From the NCBI GenBank assembly GCA_020217035.1, contig JAIWOG010000162.1, forward strand, positions 1 to 19,853: a stretch of DNA of 19,853 nt. Direction: 5' to 3'. The notes under the pieces were generated by a model that was not told the DNA's origin, did no database searches, and worked only from the letters and a program-made list of their open reading frames with translations. Position 1 is the stretch's first letter; each line of letters begins with the position of its first letter. Source of the DNA: Magnetospirillum sp. Lineage in GTDB: Bacteria > Pseudomonadota > Alphaproteobacteria > Rhodospirillales > Magnetospirillaceae. This document shows, in pieces, positions 1-7,886 of this stretch. Made by a program: the position numbers and the translations under genes.

Positions 1-660
1 GCCTATCTGGCGGCGCCGGTGGCCCAGGTGCCGGTGTTGCTGGTGGCCGCCACCGACGTCCATGAATGCCGCCGTCAGGTCTTCGTCGACGGCGCGGTGT
101 CGCCGGCGGCTTTGAAGGCGTGCATGGCGGTGCCGGGCATCAGTGTCGGCAACGAAGGCGAGATGGCCCGCTATTGGGATGGCGGCTACATGGGCAACCC
201 GCCGTTGACGCCGTTGTTGCAGCGGGTGGTGGCCATGGGCTGCGACGATTTGCTGGTGGTGGGCGGGGCGCCGCTGCACCGCGACGTCATGCCGCGCACA
301 CCCAGGCAGGTCCACGACCGGGTGGCCGAGATCGCTTTTTCCGCCGCCCTGGTGCACGAGGTCAACGCCATCGAGACCCTGAACCGGCTGGTTGATTCCG
401 GCCGAGTCGATGCCAAGAGCGGGGTCAAGCGCGTCAACCTGCACCGGGTCCACGCCGATGGCGACATGGCCCGCTTGGGCGTCTATTCCAAGGATGCGCC
501 GGCCTGGGATTTCCTGGTCCATCTGCGCGACATGGGGCATGCCGCCTTCGACGCCGCCTGGCCGGCCATCCAGGACGCCTTGGGCACGGGCTCGTCGTGG
601 GACACCTCGGCTTTGTGCGACCACGTGCTGGCCCGCGGCGCCCTGGCGGTGGACGCGTGA
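1..660 (+). CDS. Patatin-like phospholipase, C-terminal part (5' end outside window)
   Basis: The reading frame is open from base 1, so this is the last 219 residues of a longer protein. It carries the patatin Asp motif, read here as W-D-G-G-Y-M-G-N-P-P with the DGG at bases 178-186. In this family that Asp forms a Ser-Asp dyad with the Ser of a GxSxG motif, which would lie upstream of the window. Patatin-like proteins are lipid acyl hydrolases; the bacterial substrate is usually unknown. The rest of the fragment (repeated V/L-rich strands, then a helical C-terminus) fits the alpha/beta fold. The stop is 49 bases before the dprA start, so the two may be co-transcribed. The family call is fairly secure; the specific lipid substrate cannot be told. 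Confidence 0.8.
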   Translation, partial: AYLAAPVAQVPVLLVAATDVHECRRQVFVDGAVSPAALKACMAVPGISVGNEGEMARYWDGGYMGNPPLTPLLQRVVAMGCDDLLVVGGAPLHRDVMPRTPRQVHDRVAEIAFSAALVHEVNAIETLNRLVDSGRVDAKSGVKRVNLHRVHADGDMARLGVYSKDAPAWDFLVHLRDMGHAAFDAAWPAIQDALGTGSSWDTSALCDHVLARGALAVDA

Positions 661-692
661 AGGCTGTGACGGCTTGACCGCTTGCATGCAAT

Positions 693-701
693 GGGGGAAG
701 G
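693..701 (+). promoter_or_regulatory. Ribosome binding site that decides the dprA start
   Basis: GGGGGAAGG lies seven bases before the ATG at 709. In-frame starts further upstream (TTG at 682, ATG at 691) have no comparable purine-rich site at the right distance, and the ATG at 691 overlaps this one. Confidence 0.6.
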
Positions 702-708
702 TGTCGCC

Positions 709-1839
709 ATGTTCGGCGACACCCGCACCCTGTCCGACACGGAACGCCTTGACTGGCTGCGTCTGATCCGCAGCGAGAACGTCGGGCCGCGGACTTTTTT
801 CCGCTTGCTGGAACGCTATGGCACCGCCGCGCGTGCCTTGGCCGAACTGCCGGAACTGGCCCGAAGGGGCGGCCGGGCCAGGCCCATCGTGGTGTGTTCC
901 AAAGCCCAGGCCGAGGCCGAGTTCGCAGCCGCGTGCCGATTGGGCTGCACCATGCTGGCCGGGTGCGAGCCGACCTATCCCCGCCTGCTGGCGGCCACCG
1001 ACGACGCGCCGCCCATTCTTTACGCCCGGGGCAACGTCTCGTTGCTGGGCAAGTCGATGATCGCCATGGTCGGCGCCCGCAACGCTTCGGTCAACGGCCG
1101 TAACCTGACCCGGCGCATGGCCGCCGAATTGGGGCGCGACAATCTGGTGGTGGTGTCGGGGCTGGCACGCGGCATCGACACCGCCGCCCACGAAGGGTCC
1201 ATGGCCACCGGCACGGTGGCGGTGATGGCCGGTGGCCTGGACGTGATCTATCCGCCGGAAAACCAGCGATTGTTCGACGACGTCGTCGCCATGGGCTGCG
1301 CGGTGTCGGAAATGCCGCCCGGCACCCAACCCCAGGCCAGCCACTTTCCCCGCCGCAACCGCATCGTCTCGGGCATGGCGTTGGGCGTGGTGGTGGTGGA
1401 AGCCAATCTGAAGTCGGGGTCGTTGATCACCGCACGCATGGCCGCCGACCAGGGGCGCGAGGTGTTCGCCGTGCCCGGCCATCCCATGGACCCCCGCGCC
1501 CAAGGCCCCAACGACCTGATCCGCCACGGCGCCACCCTGACCGAAGGGGCTGGTGACGTCACGCGGGTGGTGTTCGACCTGCTGCGCCGGCCGCTGGCGG
1601 AAGACCGGCGCGGCGATTTCGTCGCTTGTCCCGACGCGACGGCGGACGAAACGGCCCTCGCACGCGCCCGCGCGTTGGTGCTGGAAAGCCTGGGTCCAAT
1701 GCCGGTTGCGGTTGACTTGCTGATCCGCGAATGCCAATTGTCTGCTTCCGTGGTGTCCATGGTCCTGCTTGAACTCGAGCTGGCCGGTCGCCTGGAGCGT
1801 CATCCCGGCAATCTGGTGGCGCTGCTGGCGGCGGGCTGA
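709..1839 (+). CDS. dprA: DNA processing protein DprA (DNA-protecting protein, RecA loader)
   Basis: The protein is 376 residues, the usual DprA length. DprA (Smf) binds incoming single-stranded DNA in natural transformation and loads RecA; the gene is also kept in many bacteria not known to be competent. An N-terminal helix-hairpin-helix-like segment (around I-R-S-E-N-V-G-P-R-T-F-F) is followed by the Rossmann-like core: M-V-G-A-R-N-A-S, then V-S-G-L-A-R-G-I-D-T-A-A-H, the P-R-R-N-R-I-V-S-G DNA-binding stretch, and K-S-G-S-L-I-T-A-R-M-A. The last 70 residues form a winged-helix-like tail (DprA_WH type). The ATG at 709 is chosen because of the strong ribosome site at 693-701. topA follows 46 bases downstream, a pairing common in alphaproteobacteria. 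Identification is secure. Confidence 0.95.
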   Translation: MFGDTRTLSDTERLDWLRLIRSENVGPRTFFRLLERYGTAARALAELPELARRGGRARPIVVCSKAQAEAEFAAACRLGCTMLAGCEPTYPRLLAATDDAPPILYARGNVSLLGKSMIAMVGARNASVNGRNLTRRMAAELGRDNLVVVSGLARGIDTAAHEGSMATGTVAVMAGGLDVIYPPENQRLFDDVVAMGCAVSEMPPGTQPQASHFPRRNRIVSGMALGVVVVEANLKSGSLITARMAADQGREVFAVPGHPMDPRAQGPNDLIRHGATLTEGAGDVTRVVFDLLRRPLAEDRRGDFVACPDATADETALARARALVLESLGPMPVAVDLLIRECQLSASVVSMVLLELELAGRLERHPGNLVALLAAG

Positions 1840-1870
1840 CAAGGCCAAGGAACCCCCTTTTCATTTCTTG

Positions 1871-1876
1871 CATAAT
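1871..1876 (+). promoter_or_regulatory. Possible -10 element of topA (leaderless start)
   Basis: CATAAT matches five of six bases of TATAAT. It lies in the only AT-rich patch between dprA and topA and ends nine bases before the topA ATG. A transcript started about seven bases downstream would have almost no leader. No Shine-Dalgarno sequence precedes that ATG. I see no good -35 hexamer at the expected place (bases 1848-1853 read AGGAAC), so the call is tentative. Confidence 0.3.
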
Positions 1877-1885
1877 TGGGTCCGG

Positions 1886-4537
1886 ATGAAGGTCGTCGTC
1901 GTCGAATCCCCCGCCAAGGCCAAGACTATCAACAAGTATCTTGGTTCGGATTTCCAGGTCTTGGCGTCCTATGGCCATATCCGTGACCTGCCGGCCAAGG
2001 ACGGTTCGGTCCGTCCCGATGACGGTTTCGCCATGGACTGGGAAGCCGACGGCAAGTCGGAACGCCAGATCAAGGAAATCGCGAGCGCGGTCAAGAAGGC
2101 CGACAAACTGTTCCTGGCCACCGACCCGGATCGCGAGGGCGAGGCCATTTCCTGGCACGTGCAAGCGGTGCTGAACGATCGCGGCGTGCTCAAGGGCAAG
2201 GACGTCAAGCGCGTGGTGTTCAACGAGATCACCAAGTCGGCGGTCACCGAGGCCATGCGCAACCCGCGCGATGTCGACCAGCATCTGGTGGACGCCTATC
2301 TGGCCCGCCGTGCCCTGGATTACCTGGTGGGCTTCACCCTGAGCCCGGTGCTGTGGCGCAAGTTGCCCGGCTCGCGTTCGGCGGGCCGCGTGCAATCGGT
2401 GGCACTGCGTCTGATCTGCGAACGCGAAACCGAGATCGAGAATTTCAAGAGCCAGGAATATTGGACAATCGCCGCCGATTTCCTGACGCCCAAGGGGGCG
2501 ATGATCACCGCTGGCCTGACCCATTTGGGCGGTGCCAAGCTCGACAAGTTCGCGCTGCCCGACGAAGCCGCCGCCAAGGCGGCCAAGGCCGCCATCCTGG
2601 GCGCCAGCTTCAATGTCGGCGCGGTGGAACGCAAGAAGGCCAAGCGCAACCCTTACGCGCCGTTCACCACCTCGACCCTGCAACAGGAAGCCAGCCGCAA
2701 GCTGCATTTCGGCGCCCAGAAGACCATGCAACTGGCTCAGCGCCTGTATGAGGGCGTCGATATCGGCGGCGAAACCGTGGGTTTGATCACCTATATGCGT
2801 ACCGACGGCGTGCAGATGGCGGCCGAGGCCATCGCCGCCACCCGCGACCTGATCGCCAAGGATTTCGGTCGTGATTATGTGCCGGGCGCCCCGCGTCTTT
2901 ACAAGACCAAGGCCAAGAACGCCCAAGAAGCGCACGAATGTATCCGCCCCACCGATTTGTTCCGCCGCCCGGATCAACTGGCCCGCACCCTGGACCGCGA
3001 CCAGTTGCGGCTTTACGAACTGATCTGGAAGCGCACGGTGGCCAGCCAGATGGCGGCGGCCGAGCTTGATCAGGTGGCAGTGGACGTGGTCAGCGCCGAT
3101 CGTCAAATCCAGTTCCGCGCCACCGGTTCGGTGGTGGTGTTCGAAGGATTCCTGAAGGTCTATCGCGAAGACCGCGACGACCAGCCGGCGCCGGGCGCCG
3201 AGGACGACGAGAACGAACGCCTGTTGCCCGACGTCGCCGAAGGCGATGCCATGGCGCGTCAGGACGTGCGCACCGACCAGCACTTCACCCAGCCGCCGCC
3301 GCGCTTTTCCGAAGCCAGCCTGGTCAAGCGCATGGAAGAACTGGGCATCGGCCGTCCCTCCACCTACGCGTCCATCCTGACAGTTTTGCAGGACCGCAAT
3401 TACGTTCGCCTGGACCAACGCCGCTTCATCCCCGAGGACCGCGGCCGGTTGGTCACCGCCTTCCTGGAAAGCTATTTCGGCCGCTACGTGGAATACAATT
3501 TCACCGCCGACCTGGAAAACCAGCTGGACGAGATCTCCGACGGCAGGATCGACTGGAAGAAGGTGCTGGAAGATTTCTGGCGCCAGTTCAAGGGTTCGGT
3601 GGACGGCACCAAGGAATTGCGCGTCTCGGAAGTGATCGAGAAGCTGGACGCCGAATTGGGGGCGCATTTCTTCCCCGACGACGGCTCTGGCCACGACCCG
3701 CGCCTGTGCCCGTCCTGCAATGCCGGCCGGCTGTCGTTGAAGCTGGGCAAGTTCGGCGCCTTCATCGGCTGTGCCAATTACCCGGAATGCCGCTACACCC
3801 GACCGCTGGCGGTGGCCGGCGAAGGCGGCGAGGGTGGGGGCGAGCCCATGGCCGACGGTCCCAAGGAACTGGGCGTGTGCCCGGCCACCGGCGAACCGGT
3901 CACCCTGCGCAAAGGCCCCTATGGCTGGTACGTGCAATTGGGCGAAGGGGGCAAGCCCAAGCGGGTGTCGCTGTACAAGGGGTTGGAACCGGCACAGATC
4001 GACCTGGACATCGGCCTGAAGCTGCTGGCCTTGCCGCGCGACGTGGGCGAACACCCGGAATCCCGCAAGATGATCAAGGCCGGCGTCGGCCGCTTTGGCC
4101 CTTACCTGCTGCATGACGGCGTCTACAAGTCGCTGGCCAAGGACGACGACGTGCTGACCGTCGGCATGAACCGGGCGGTGGAATTGCTGGCCCAGGCCAA
4201 GGGCAAGGCGTCGGCGGCGCCGTTGAAGAGCCTGGGCGACCATGACGGCAAGCCGGTCACCGTGCATGAGGGGCGCTATGGCCCTTACGTGTCGCGCGAC
4301 GGCGTCCACGCCACTCTGCCCAAGGGCACCGACCCCATGGCCGTCACCCTGGAAATGGCCTTGCCGCTGATCGCCGCCAAGGCCGCCAAGGCCCCGGCCA
4401 AGAAGCCGGCCAGGAAGACGGCGGCGAAGAAGGCGGAAGACGGCGCCGTCGCTCCCAAGAAGACAGCGGCGAAGAAACCCGCCGCCAAAAAGCCGGCGAC
4501 CAAGAAGGCGCCGGCCAAGAAAAAGGCGGAAGGCTGA
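1886..4537 (+). CDS. topA: DNA topoisomerase I (type IA)
   Basis: An 883-residue type IA topoisomerase that relaxes negatively supercoiled DNA through a 5'-phosphotyrosine intermediate. The start at 1886 gives the classic M-K-V-V-V-V-E-S-P-A-K-A opening; the frame runs further up into dprA but has no sensible start there. The Toprim acidic residues are Glu7 and D80-P-D-R-E-G-E86. The catalytic tyrosine is Tyr303 in I-T-Y-M-R-T-D-G; most family members have Ser where this one has the Gly. A zinc-ribbon lies at Cys608, Cys611, Cys629 and Cys635. Two or three degenerate topoisomerase C-terminal repeats follow (K-G-P-Y-G-W-Y-V, G-R-F-G-P-Y-L, G-R-Y-G-P-Y-V). From about residue 832 a 52-residue Lys/Ala/Pro tail resembles histone H1-like tails and probably aids DNA binding. 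Identification is certain. Confidence 0.97.
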   Translation: MKVVVVESPAKAKTINKYLGSDFQVLASYGHIRDLPAKDGSVRPDDGFAMDWEADGKSERQIKEIASAVKKADKLFLATDPDREGEAISWHVQAVLNDRGVLKGKDVKRVVFNEITKSAVTEAMRNPRDVDQHLVDAYLARRALDYLVGFTLSPVLWRKLPGSRSAGRVQSVALRLICERETEIENFKSQEYWTIAADFLTPKGAMITAGLTHLGGAKLDKFALPDEAAAKAAKAAILGASFNVGAVERKKAKRNPYAPFTTSTLQQEASRKLHFGAQKTMQLAQRLYEGVDIGGETVGLITYMRTDGVQMAAEAIAATRDLIAKDFGRDYVPGAPRLYKTKAKNAQEAHECIRPTDLFRRPDQLARTLDRDQLRLYELIWKRTVASQMAAAELDQVAVDVVSADRQIQFRATGSVVVFEGFLKVYREDRDDQPAPGAEDDENERLLPDVAEGDAMARQDVRTDQHFTQPPPRFSEASLVKRMEELGIGRPSTYASILTVLQDRNYVRLDQRRFIPEDRGRLVTAFLESYFGRYVEYNFTADLENQLDEISDGRIDWKKVLEDFWRQFKGSVDGTKELRVSEVIEKLDAELGAHFFPDDGSGHDPRLCPSCNAGRLSLKLGKFGAFIGCANYPECRYTRPLAVAGEGGEGGGEPMADGPKELGVCPATGEPVTLRKGPYGWYVQLGEGGKPKRVSLYKGLEPAQIDLDIGLKLLALPRDVGEHPESRKMIKAGVGRFGPYLLHDGVYKSLAKDDDVLTVGMNRAVELLAQAKGKASAAPLKSLGDHDGKPVTVHEGRYGPYVSRDGVHATLPKGTDPMAVTLEMALPLIAAKAAKAPAKKPARKTAAKKAEDGAVAPKKTAAKKPAAKKPATKKAPAKKKAEG

Positions 4538-4543
4538 TCAGCC
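4532..4543. repeat. 12-bp perfect palindrome containing both convergent stop codons
   Basis: GGCTGATCAGCC reads the same on both strands. The topA stop TGA (4535-4537) and the stop of the minus-strand receiver-like gene (4538-4540) lie back to back at its centre. It has no loop and no T-tract, so it is not a normal intrinsic terminator. Confidence 0.6.
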
Positions 4544-5446
4544 GATCTTGGCGGCGACGAAGGGGCGGGGCGATCCCAAGGACCGCAGCAACGTCTTGGA
4601 CAGGGCGTTCAGCCGTTCCAACTCGCTGTAGCGCACGGCGTTCTGCGCCGCATCCAGGCGGTGGGCGATTTCCAGCAATTCGGCGACCGGGCCGGACAGC
4701 ACTTCGCTGGGGCTGCGCTTCATGCGGCGGATCATGTCCTCGCACACCTGCACCAGGCGTGAGGTATGGGGCAACAGGGAATGCCCCACGTCGCCCTTGG
4801 TGTCCCGGATGGTGCCGTGGATGTGGTTGGACAGCCAATCGACCTGCACCGCGTAGCGTTCGATCTTCATGCGGTTCAGGGTGGCCGACGCCTCGTCGAT
4901 CATGCGGTGCAGCCTGGTGCCGTCCACTCCGGTCTCGGAACGCACGCGCAACGGGTTGGGGACTTCCAGCATGGGGGCGGAATGGCTGTCGAACTGGCGC
5001 TGCTTGGCGCGACGGTCGGGGCCGGTGTAGTCGTGGGTGACGACGAAGGGCTTTCTGGTGTGGAACAGCTTTTCGATGCGCAGGATCAATTGGTCGGGGG
5101 CCACCGGCATCAGCAGCAGGTCGTCGCAGCCAGCGTTGATGATGCTTTTGACGTAATCGGGTTCAGGGCGGCAGAGCAGCGAGATCACCACCGGGAACGG
5201 GTTGCCGCCCAGACGTTGTTCGCGCATTTCGCGGATCAGATAGCCGACGTCGTTGCCTTCCAACTCGGTGGCGGCGATCAACAGGTCGATGGAATCCTGT
5301 TTGATCAGGTCATGCAGCCTGATGTAGCTGCCGGTCTCGGAAATGGCTCGGAACCCCATGGCGAACATGGCGGCCTTCAGGCCGGCGCGAAGGGCGCGGT
5401 TGGGGTCGGCGATGGTCAGCCGGATGTTTTCCAACGAAACCTGCAT
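4538..5446 (-). CDS. Degenerate response-regulator receiver protein with helical C-terminal half
   Basis: A 302-residue protein starting at the ATG at 5446; an in-frame TTG at 5461 is the alternative, and neither has a strong ribosome site. Residues about 8-125 follow the receiver pattern (I-R-L-T-I-A-D-P-N-R at strand 1, A-G-C-D-D-L-L-L-M-P-V at strand 5). Three hallmark residues are altered: the acidic pair is reduced to one Asp (Asp14), the phosphoacceptor position is Ala59 in D-L-L-I-A-A-T-E-L, and the strand-5 Lys is Met113. It therefore probably cannot be phosphorylated normally. A G-P-D-R-R linker follows, then a C-terminal half predicted to be mainly helical (about 185-302), with no DNA-binding, cyclase or kinase motif that I recognise. 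It may act by protein-protein contact. It stands alone between topA and pyrB on the opposite strand. The receiver-fold call is good; the function is unknown. Confidence 0.75.
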   Translation of the reverse strand: MQVSLENIRLTIADPNRALRAGLKAAMFAMGFRAISETGSYIRLHDLIKQDSIDLLIAATELEGNDVGYLIREMREQRLGGNPFPVVISLLCRPEPDYVKSIINAGCDDLLLMPVAPDQLILRIEKLFHTRKPFVVTHDYTGPDRRAKQRQFDSHSAPMLEVPNPLRVRSETGVDGTRLHRMIDEASATLNRMKIERYAVQVDWLSNHIHGTIRDTKGDVGHSLLPHTSRLVQVCEDMIRRMKRSPSEVLSGPVAELLEIAHRLDAAQNAVRYSELERLNALSKTLLRSLGSPRPFVAAKIG

Positions 5447-5539
5447 ACGTCGATCACACAACCTCGGTTGGGGGGCGTCACAAAGTCGGAGGGCTTTATC
5501 TCAGCCTCCCCCTTTTGTACAGGATGTGCATCATAGGGG

Positions 5540-5559
5540 GGTGACACGATCCGGTCACC
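5540..5559. repeat. 6-bp inverted repeat upstream of pyrB
   Basis: GGTGAC (5540-5545) and GTCACC (5554-5559) are perfect inverted arms around an 8-base spacer. It lies in the 185-base gap between the divergent receiver-like gene and pyrB, about 70 bases before the pyrB ATG. It could be an operator for either gene or chance. No T-tract follows, so it is not a terminator. Confidence 0.35.
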
Positions 5560-5593
5560 TACCGATTCCGCTTATGCCTTATGCCCGATCGTC

Positions 5594-5622
5594 TTGCGGG
5601 CCGATGCGGCCCGCCATATAGT
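5594..5622 (+). promoter_or_regulatory. Candidate sigma-70-type promoter of pyrB operon
   Basis: TTGCGG (5594-5599) and TATAGT (5617-5622) are separated by exactly 17 bases. The -10 matches five of six consensus bases; the -35 keeps the TTG. The -10 ends nine bases before the pyrB ATG, so the predicted transcript would be leaderless or nearly so, which fits the absence of a Shine-Dalgarno sequence there. Confidence 0.45.
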
Positions 5623-5631
5623 TCGCCCACC

Positions 5632-6582
5632 ATGACCGAACCGCGCTTCACGCTTCGACATCTCTTGGGCATCCAGGGACTGGGGCCCTTCGAGATCACC
5701 ACCATCCTGGATCTGGCCGATGGATACGCGGCGCAGAACCGGAGTGCCGACAAACGCCACACGCTGATGAGCGGCAAGACCCTCGTCAACCTATTCTACG
5801 AGAACTCGACCCGCACGCTGACCAGCTTCGAGCTGGCGGGCAAGCGGCTGGGCGCCGACGTCATCAACATGGCGACGTCCACCTCGTCGGTGGCCAAGGG
5901 CGAAAGCCTGATCGACACCGCCATGACGTTGAACGCCATGAATTTGGACGTCCTGGTGGTGCGCCATTCCGAATCGGGCGCCGCCAAGCTGTTGTCGCAA
6001 AAGGTCAACTGCGCCGTCATCAATGCCGGCGACGGCGCCCACGAGCATCCCACCCAGGCGCTGCTGGACGCCCTGACCATCCGCCGCCGCAAGGGCACCA
6101 TCGCCGGGCTGACGGTGGCCATCTGCGGCGACGTGGTCCATTCGCGGGTGGCGCGGTCCAACATTCACCTGCTGAACGCCATGGGGGCCAGCGTGCGGCT
6201 GGTCGGGCCGCGCACCCTGATGCCGTCGCAGGTGGAACGCATGGGGGTGCAGGTCTTCCACGACATGCGGGCCGGCATCAAGGACGTGGACGTGGTGATG
6301 ATGCTGCGTATCCAGAACGAACGCATGAAGGGCAGCTTCATCCCGTCGATTCCGGAATATTTCCGCTTCTTCGGCCTGGACCGCGAAAAGCTGGCGCTGG
6401 CCAAGCCCGACGCCGTGGTCATGCATCCCGGCCCGATGAACCGTGGCGTCGAGATCGATTCCGACGTGGCCGACGACGTCGAGCGGTCGCTGATCCGCGA
6501 GCAGGTGGAAATGGGCGTCGCCGTGCGCATGGCCTGCCTTGATCTTCTGACCCGCAACCTTGCCGATACCGGGGTGAAGTGA
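5632..6582 (+). CDS. pyrB: Aspartate carbamoyltransferase catalytic chain
   Basis: A 316-residue enzyme that joins carbamoyl phosphate and aspartate to give N-carbamoyl-aspartate, the first committed step of pyrimidine synthesis. The carbamoyl-phosphate motif is E-N-S-T-R-T (Ser59-Thr62), followed by Leu63 where E. coli PyrB has Arg. Lys89 in V-A-K-G-E-S, H139-P-T-Q142 and H265-P-G-P-M-N-R-G complete the active site. The ATG at 5632 is preferred over one at 5581 because it gives the normal [12 protein letters not shown] opening; the extra 17 residues would be out of character. No pyrI regulatory chain is in the window. The stop overlaps the pyrC start by one base (TGATG), so the two are translationally coupled. 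Identification is certain. Confidence 0.97.
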   Translation: MTEPRFTLRHLLGIQGLGPFEITTILDLADGYAAQNRSADKRHTLMSGKTLVNLFYENSTRTLTSFELAGKRLGADVINMATSTSSVAKGESLIDTAMTLNAMNLDVLVVRHSESGAAKLLSQKVNCAVINAGDGAHEHPTQALLDALTIRRRKGTIAGLTVAICGDVVHSRVARSNIHLLNAMGASVRLVGPRTLMPSQVERMGVQVFHDMRAGIKDVDVVMMLRIQNERMKGSFIPSIPEYFRFFGLDREKLALAKPDAVVMHPGPMNRGVEIDSDVADDVERSLIREQVEMGVAVRMACLDLLTRNLADTGVK

Positions 6583-7886
6583 TGGTCAAGCCCAATCCCA
6601 GTGGCCTGGTGGCCTATGTCAACGCCCGCCTGCTGGACCCCGCCACCGGCCTGGATGCCAAGGGTGCGCTTCTGACCAACGGCGAGACCATCGCCGATGT
6701 CGGCCCCGGCCTGTTCCAAGGCGGCGTGCCGTCGGGGATCGAGGTGGTCGATTGCGGCGGCCAGTGTCTGGCCCCGGGCCTGGTGGACATGCGCGTGCAA
6801 TTGCGCGAGCCGGGCGAGGAGCACAAGGAAACCCTGAAAAGCGCCGGCGAGGCGGCGGTGGCCGGCGGCATCACCTCGATGGTGTGTCTGCCCAACACCG
6901 ACCCCATCATCGACGAGGTGGCGACGGTGGAATTCGTCGCCCGCCGCGCCCGCAAGAACGGTCTGGCCAAGGTCTATCCCTATGCCGCCGCCACCAAGAA
7001 GCTGGAAGGCCGCGAATTGTCGGAAATGGGCTTCCTGTTGGAAGCCGGCGCCCTGGCCTTCACCGACGGCATCAAGGCCATCGCCGACACCCAGATCATG
7101 CGTCGGGCGCTCTCTTACGCCGCCACCTTCGGCGCCCTGATCGTCCAGCACCCGGAAGACCCGGCCCTGGCCGGGTCGGGGGTGATGAACGCCGGCGAGC
7201 AGGCCACCCGCATGGGGCTTTCCGGCATCCCGCCCGAGGCCGAGGTGATCATGCTGGAACGCGACATGCGTCTGGTGGCGATGACCGGGGGGCGCTATCA
7301 CGCCGCCCACGTGTCCACCGCCGAGGGCATCGAGGTGATCCGCAAGGCCAAGGCCCGTGGCCTGTCGGTGACCTGCGACACGGCGCCGCCCTATTTCCGC
7401 CTGAACGAGTTGGAAGTGAACAATTACCGCACCTTCGCCAAGCTGTCGCCGCCGCTGCGCGGCGAAGCCGACCGCCAAGCGGTGATCGAAGGTTTGCGCG
7501 ACGGCACCATCGACGCGGTGGCGTCGGACCACGCGCCGCAGGACGAGGACGCCAAGCGCCAGACCTTCACGGCGGCGGAATTCGGCGGCATCGGCCTGGA
7601 AACCCTGTTGGCCGCTACCTTGGGGCTGGTGCACGAAGACCGCTTGTCCATGCTGGACGCCTTGGCGCTGCTGACCTGCAAGCCGGCCGACGTGCTGGCT
7701 TTGAGCGCTGGGCGTCTCAAGGTGGGGGCGGCGGCCGATCTGGTGCTGTTCAACCCGGCGCGGGGCTGGCAGGTGGACCCGGCGACGTTCAAGAGCAAGT
7801 CGAAGAACTCGCCCTTCGACGGTCGCCCGCTGCAAGGGGTGGTGCTGCGTACGGTCGTTGATGGAAGAACGGTGTATTGTGCTTGA
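6582..7886 (+). CDS. pyrC: Dihydroorotase-family protein, PyrB partner; HxH metal motif missing
   Basis: A 434-residue amidohydrolase-fold protein of the class I dihydroorotase type, which would close N-carbamoyl-aspartate to dihydroorotate. The usual D-x-H-x-H metal site after strand 1 reads D69-M-R-V-Q73, so both histidines are replaced. Other family positions remain: Arg75 in L-R-E-P-G, Asn105 in P-N-T-D-P, Asp162 in F-T-D-G, His190, His243 in H-A-A-H-V-S-T, and Asp316 and His318 in S-D-H-A-P. Loss of HxH is known in the PyrC' proteins of Pseudomonas, which are inactive and hold aspartate carbamoyltransferase together. This protein may do the same job, with a true dihydroorotase encoded elsewhere. 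The ATG at 6582 overlaps the pyrB stop. Family membership is certain; enzymatic activity is doubtful. Confidence 0.9.
   Translation: MVKPNPSGLVAYVNARLLDPATGLDAKGALLTNGETIADVGPGLFQGGVPSGIEVVDCGGQCLAPGLVDMRVQLREPGEEHKETLKSAGEAAVAGGITSMVCLPNTDPIIDEVATVEFVARRARKNGLAKVYPYAAATKKLEGRELSEMGFLLEAGALAFTDGIKAIADTQIMRRALSYAATFGALIVQHPEDPALAGSGVMNAGEQATRMGLSGIPPEAEVIMLERDMRLVAMTGGRYHAAHVSTAEGIEVIRKAKARGLSVTCDTAPPYFRLNELEVNNYRTFAKLSPPLRGEADRQAVIEGLRDGTIDAVASDHAPQDEDAKRQTFTAAEFGGIGLETLLAATLGLVHEDRLSMLDALALLTCKPADVLALSAGRLKVGAAADLVLFNPARGWQVDPATFKSKSKNSPFDGRPLQGVVLRTVVDGRTVYCA

Noticed and set aside
1559..4309. A 916-codon open frame on the minus strand opposite topA
   Set aside because: It is the antisense shadow of a certain topA gene in GC-rich DNA. 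Its translation is Gly/His/Gln/Arg-rich with no recognisable domain and no ribosome site.
4376..4534. Tandem DNA repeat at the 3' end of topA
   Set aside because: The repetition comes from Lys/Ala/Pro codons of the TopA C-terminal tail, a common feature of alphaproteobacterial TopA, not an independent element.
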